The notes under the pieces were generated by a model. That model saw only the letters and a list, made by a program, of their open reading frames with translations. It did not search any database and was not told the DNA's origin. Shown piece by piece: positions 5,448 to 6,044 of a stretch of 6,044 bases of DNA (its first letter is position 1; the number at the start of each line of letters is the position of its first letter). The stretch spans positions 1 to 6,044 of the forward strand of contig DQIA01000106.1 in NCBI GenBank assembly GCA_003525905.1, in the 5' to 3' direction. A program made the translations under genes and the position numbers. This DNA is from Clostridiales bacterium. Lineage in GTDB: Bacteria; Bacillota; Clostridia; Oscillospirales; Oscillospiraceae.

Positions 5448-5469
5448 GCCCGCGCCGCGGGCCTTTTTT
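5448..5469 (+). terminator. Terminator-like hairpin facing the M42 gene; leader hairpin on the other strand
   Basis: GCCCGC (5448-5453) and GCGGGC (5457-5462) form a perfect GC-rich stem around GCC. On the plus strand it is followed by C and six T (5464-5469), a classical terminator shape. On the minus strand the same bases lie at the very start of the M42 operon leader, between the promoter and the ribosome binding site. It could block plus-strand readthrough into the promoter, protect the mRNA 5' end, or do both. Confidence 0.5.
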
Positions 5470-5472
5470 GCC

Positions 5473-5481
5473 ATTATACCA
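5473..5481 (-). promoter_or_regulatory. Extended -10 promoter of the M42 operon
   Basis: On the minus strand the sequence reads TGGTATAAT (5481-5473), a perfect extended -10 box. No good -35 box sits 16-18 bases upstream (the region reads like TTTCCC), as often tolerated with an extended -10. Transcription would begin near 5466, giving a leader of about 36 bases before the ATG at 5430. It drives the peptidase, YdcF-like and membrane protein genes. Confidence 0.75.
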
Positions 5482-5546
5482 TAGAACGCGCCAAAGGGAA
5501 AGAGAAGAAATTGCGGCGGCTGCCGAGGGGACCCTGCAGCGGACTT

Positions 5547-5563
5547 CCAAGCTTGTCACTGCG
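5547..5563 (+). repeat. Diverged fragment of the GTCATTGCGAG repeat
   Basis: The 17 bases 5547-5563 match the start of the next repeat (5586-5602) with two C/T differences. The palindromic core that should follow is not recognisable, so this looks like a decayed or truncated copy. Confidence 0.45.
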
Positions 5564-5584
5564 CCCCTCCGGATGAGAAAGGCC

Positions 5585-5677
5585 CCCAAGTTTGTCATTG
5601 CGAGGCTCCGCAGGAGCCGTGGCAATCTCGCAGGATGCAGCCGTAACATGGGAAGGCCTCCGGCGAATTCGCAACTG
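5585..5677 (+). repeat. Dispersed palindromic repeat, copy A
   Basis: Starts CCCAAGTTTGTCATTGCGAG, followed by the hairpin GGCTCC-GCA-GGAGCC (5604-5618) and then GTGGCAATCTCGCAG. The first 49 bases are identical to copy C (5740-5788). Similarity continues with substitutions and one single-base gap through GGCGAATTCGCAA. GCGAATTCGC is itself a perfect palindrome. This core (GTCATTGCGAG...GTGGCAATCTC) is a known type of intergenic repeat seen in many bacteria; this is from memory. Confidence 0.85.
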
Positions 5678-5683
5678 CCTTCC

Positions 5684-5724
5684 CGAGATTGCCGCGTCGG
5701 GCTTGCGCCCTCCTCGCAATGACA
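5684..5724 (-). repeat. Dispersed palindromic repeat, inverted copy B
   Basis: Read on the minus strand this has the same start, TGTCATTGCGAGG (5724-5712), and end, GGCAATCTC (5693-5685), as copy A, with a different central hairpin (GGGCGCAAGCCC). With copy A it forms a nested inverted repeat over 5593-5724. GGGAAGGC (5650-5657) and GCCTTCCC (5677-5684) pair inside it. Confidence 0.75.
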
Positions 5725-5739
5725 CGGGAAGAAGGCACT

Positions 5740-5832
5740 CCCAAGTTTGTCATTGCGAGGCTCCGCAGGAGCCGTGGCAATCTCGCAGCACCGGCCGGAA
5801 CACGGGAAAGCCCCCGGCGAATTCGCAAGTGC
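5740..5832 (+). repeat. Dispersed palindromic repeat, copy C
   Basis: The first 49 bases (5740-5788) repeat 5585-5633 exactly. The following section is similar but changed, and includes the same GGCGAATTCGCAA (5816-5828). Unlike copy A it is not followed by an inverted partner. The exact match suggests a recent duplication or ongoing homogenisation. Confidence 0.85.
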
Positions 5833-5875
5833 GCAGCCGGGACCGGCGTCCCCGCCGCTTTATATTCCCAGCTGC

Positions 5876-5909
5876 AAAAAACCAAGGGCAGGCCATTGGC
5901 CTGCCCTTG
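5876..5909 (-). terminator. Rho-independent terminator of the SLH-domain gene
   Basis: On the minus strand, AAGGGCAGGCC and GGCCTGCCCTT (5908-5898 with 5894-5884) form a perfect 11-bp stem around a three-base loop, extended by one C-G pair at 5883/5909. Six T follow one base later (5881-5876). It begins 12 bases after the TAA of the minus-strand gene. Confidence 0.9.
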
Positions 5910-5921
5910 TGCTTTGTTCTG

Positions 5922-6044
5922 TTACAGCTTCGCGTAGCGCATGAGGATGGTCGCGAACTCTGCGCGGGTGGCATTGCCGGTCGGCTGGAGGCCGCCGTCC
6001 TTGCCGTTGATGATGCCCGCACCGACGCACCAGCGCAGCGCGTC
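5922..6044 (-). CDS. SLH-domain protein, C-terminal end (partial)
   Basis: Only the last 40 residues are in the window; the start and main domains lie beyond the right edge. The reading frame ends in TAA (5924-5922). The sequence AGIINGKDGGLQPTGNATRA (residues 9-28 of the visible part) followed by EFATILMRYAKL is the second half of an S-layer homology domain: the GI-x-G turn, the DG-x-x-P segment and the TRAEFA helix start are all present. SLH domains, usually in threes, anchor exported proteins to pyruvylated wall polymers, so the protein is probably cell-surface. The cargo domain and function cannot be seen. A strong terminator follows, so the gene is last in its transcript. Confidence 0.9.
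   Translation of the reverse strand, partial: DALRWCVGAGIINGKDGGLQPTGNATRAEFATILMRYAKL

Larger units (their letters stand above)
5431..5921. other. Gene-free region: promoter, hairpins and dispersed repeats
   Basis: About 490 bases separate the M42 peptidase start from the SLH gene stop. The half next to the peptidase carries its promoter and leader hairpin. The rest is made of copies of a palindromic repeat (5547-5832). The SLH gene terminator comes last. Open frames here, such as those translating to MSLRGSAGAVAIS, are repeat sequence read as protein and are not genes. Confidence 0.75.

Noticed and set aside
4255..5484. Long plus-strand open frame (409 codons) opposite the M42 gene
   Set aside because: The minus strand carries all M42 metal ligands and a good start. 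The plus frame is a composition artefact.
5585..5832. CRISPR array
   Set aside because: There are only two direct copies and one inverted copy, with no regular spacer pattern and no cas genes. The units are palindromic intergenic repeats.
5474..5885. Short frames with MSLRGSAGAVAIS-type proteins on both strands
   Set aside because: They are translations of the dispersed palindromic repeat and lack ribosome binding sites.

Overview
The window looks like chromosomal DNA of a GC-rich, Gram-positive gut-type Clostridia, most plausibly Oscillospiraceae. This placement is inference. It rests on strong GGAGG-type ribosome binding sites, SigA-like promoters with extended -10 boxes, an S-layer-homology (SLH) domain, a small DUF6440-like protein, and dispersed palindromic repeats of the kind seen in that group. 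No 16S rRNA or other marker gene is present.

Layout, left to right. Bases 1-61 are the 3' part of a tRNA-Leu (anticodon CAG), followed by a strong terminator. Bases 103-193 hold a small array of hairpins separated by the heptamer GTGAAAT. A lone four-helix membrane protein gene follows (228-635). A good promoter at 762-790 then drives a tight plus-strand operon: a DUF6440-like 60-aa protein, an unknown 108-aa protein, a membrane-anchored alpha/beta hydrolase and a GNAT acetyltransferase. The genes are coupled by one-base or 35-base overlaps or a short gap.

The plus-strand operon converges on a minus-strand operon. The meeting zone (2749-3051) has no convincing gene but is rich in inverted repeats, including a hairpin that could terminate transcription in both directions. 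The minus-strand operon, in order of transcription, is an M42-family metallopeptidase (5430-4399), a YdcF/DUF218 membrane protein overlapping it by one base, and a six-helix membrane protein of unknown function (3609-3052). A perfect palindrome sits over the YdcF stop codon. An extended -10 promoter at 5473-5481 serves the operon.

Bases 5431-5921 have no gene. They contain that promoter, a hairpin just after it, and several copies in both orientations of a dispersed palindromic element with the core TTTGTCATTGCGAGG...GTGGCAATCTCG. The right edge holds the last 40 codons of a minus-strand SLH-domain protein and its terminator.

I see no clear novel defence, mobile or biosynthetic system. The gene content is ordinary housekeeping and hypothetical genes. 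The more unusual material is the structured non-coding DNA between the genes.
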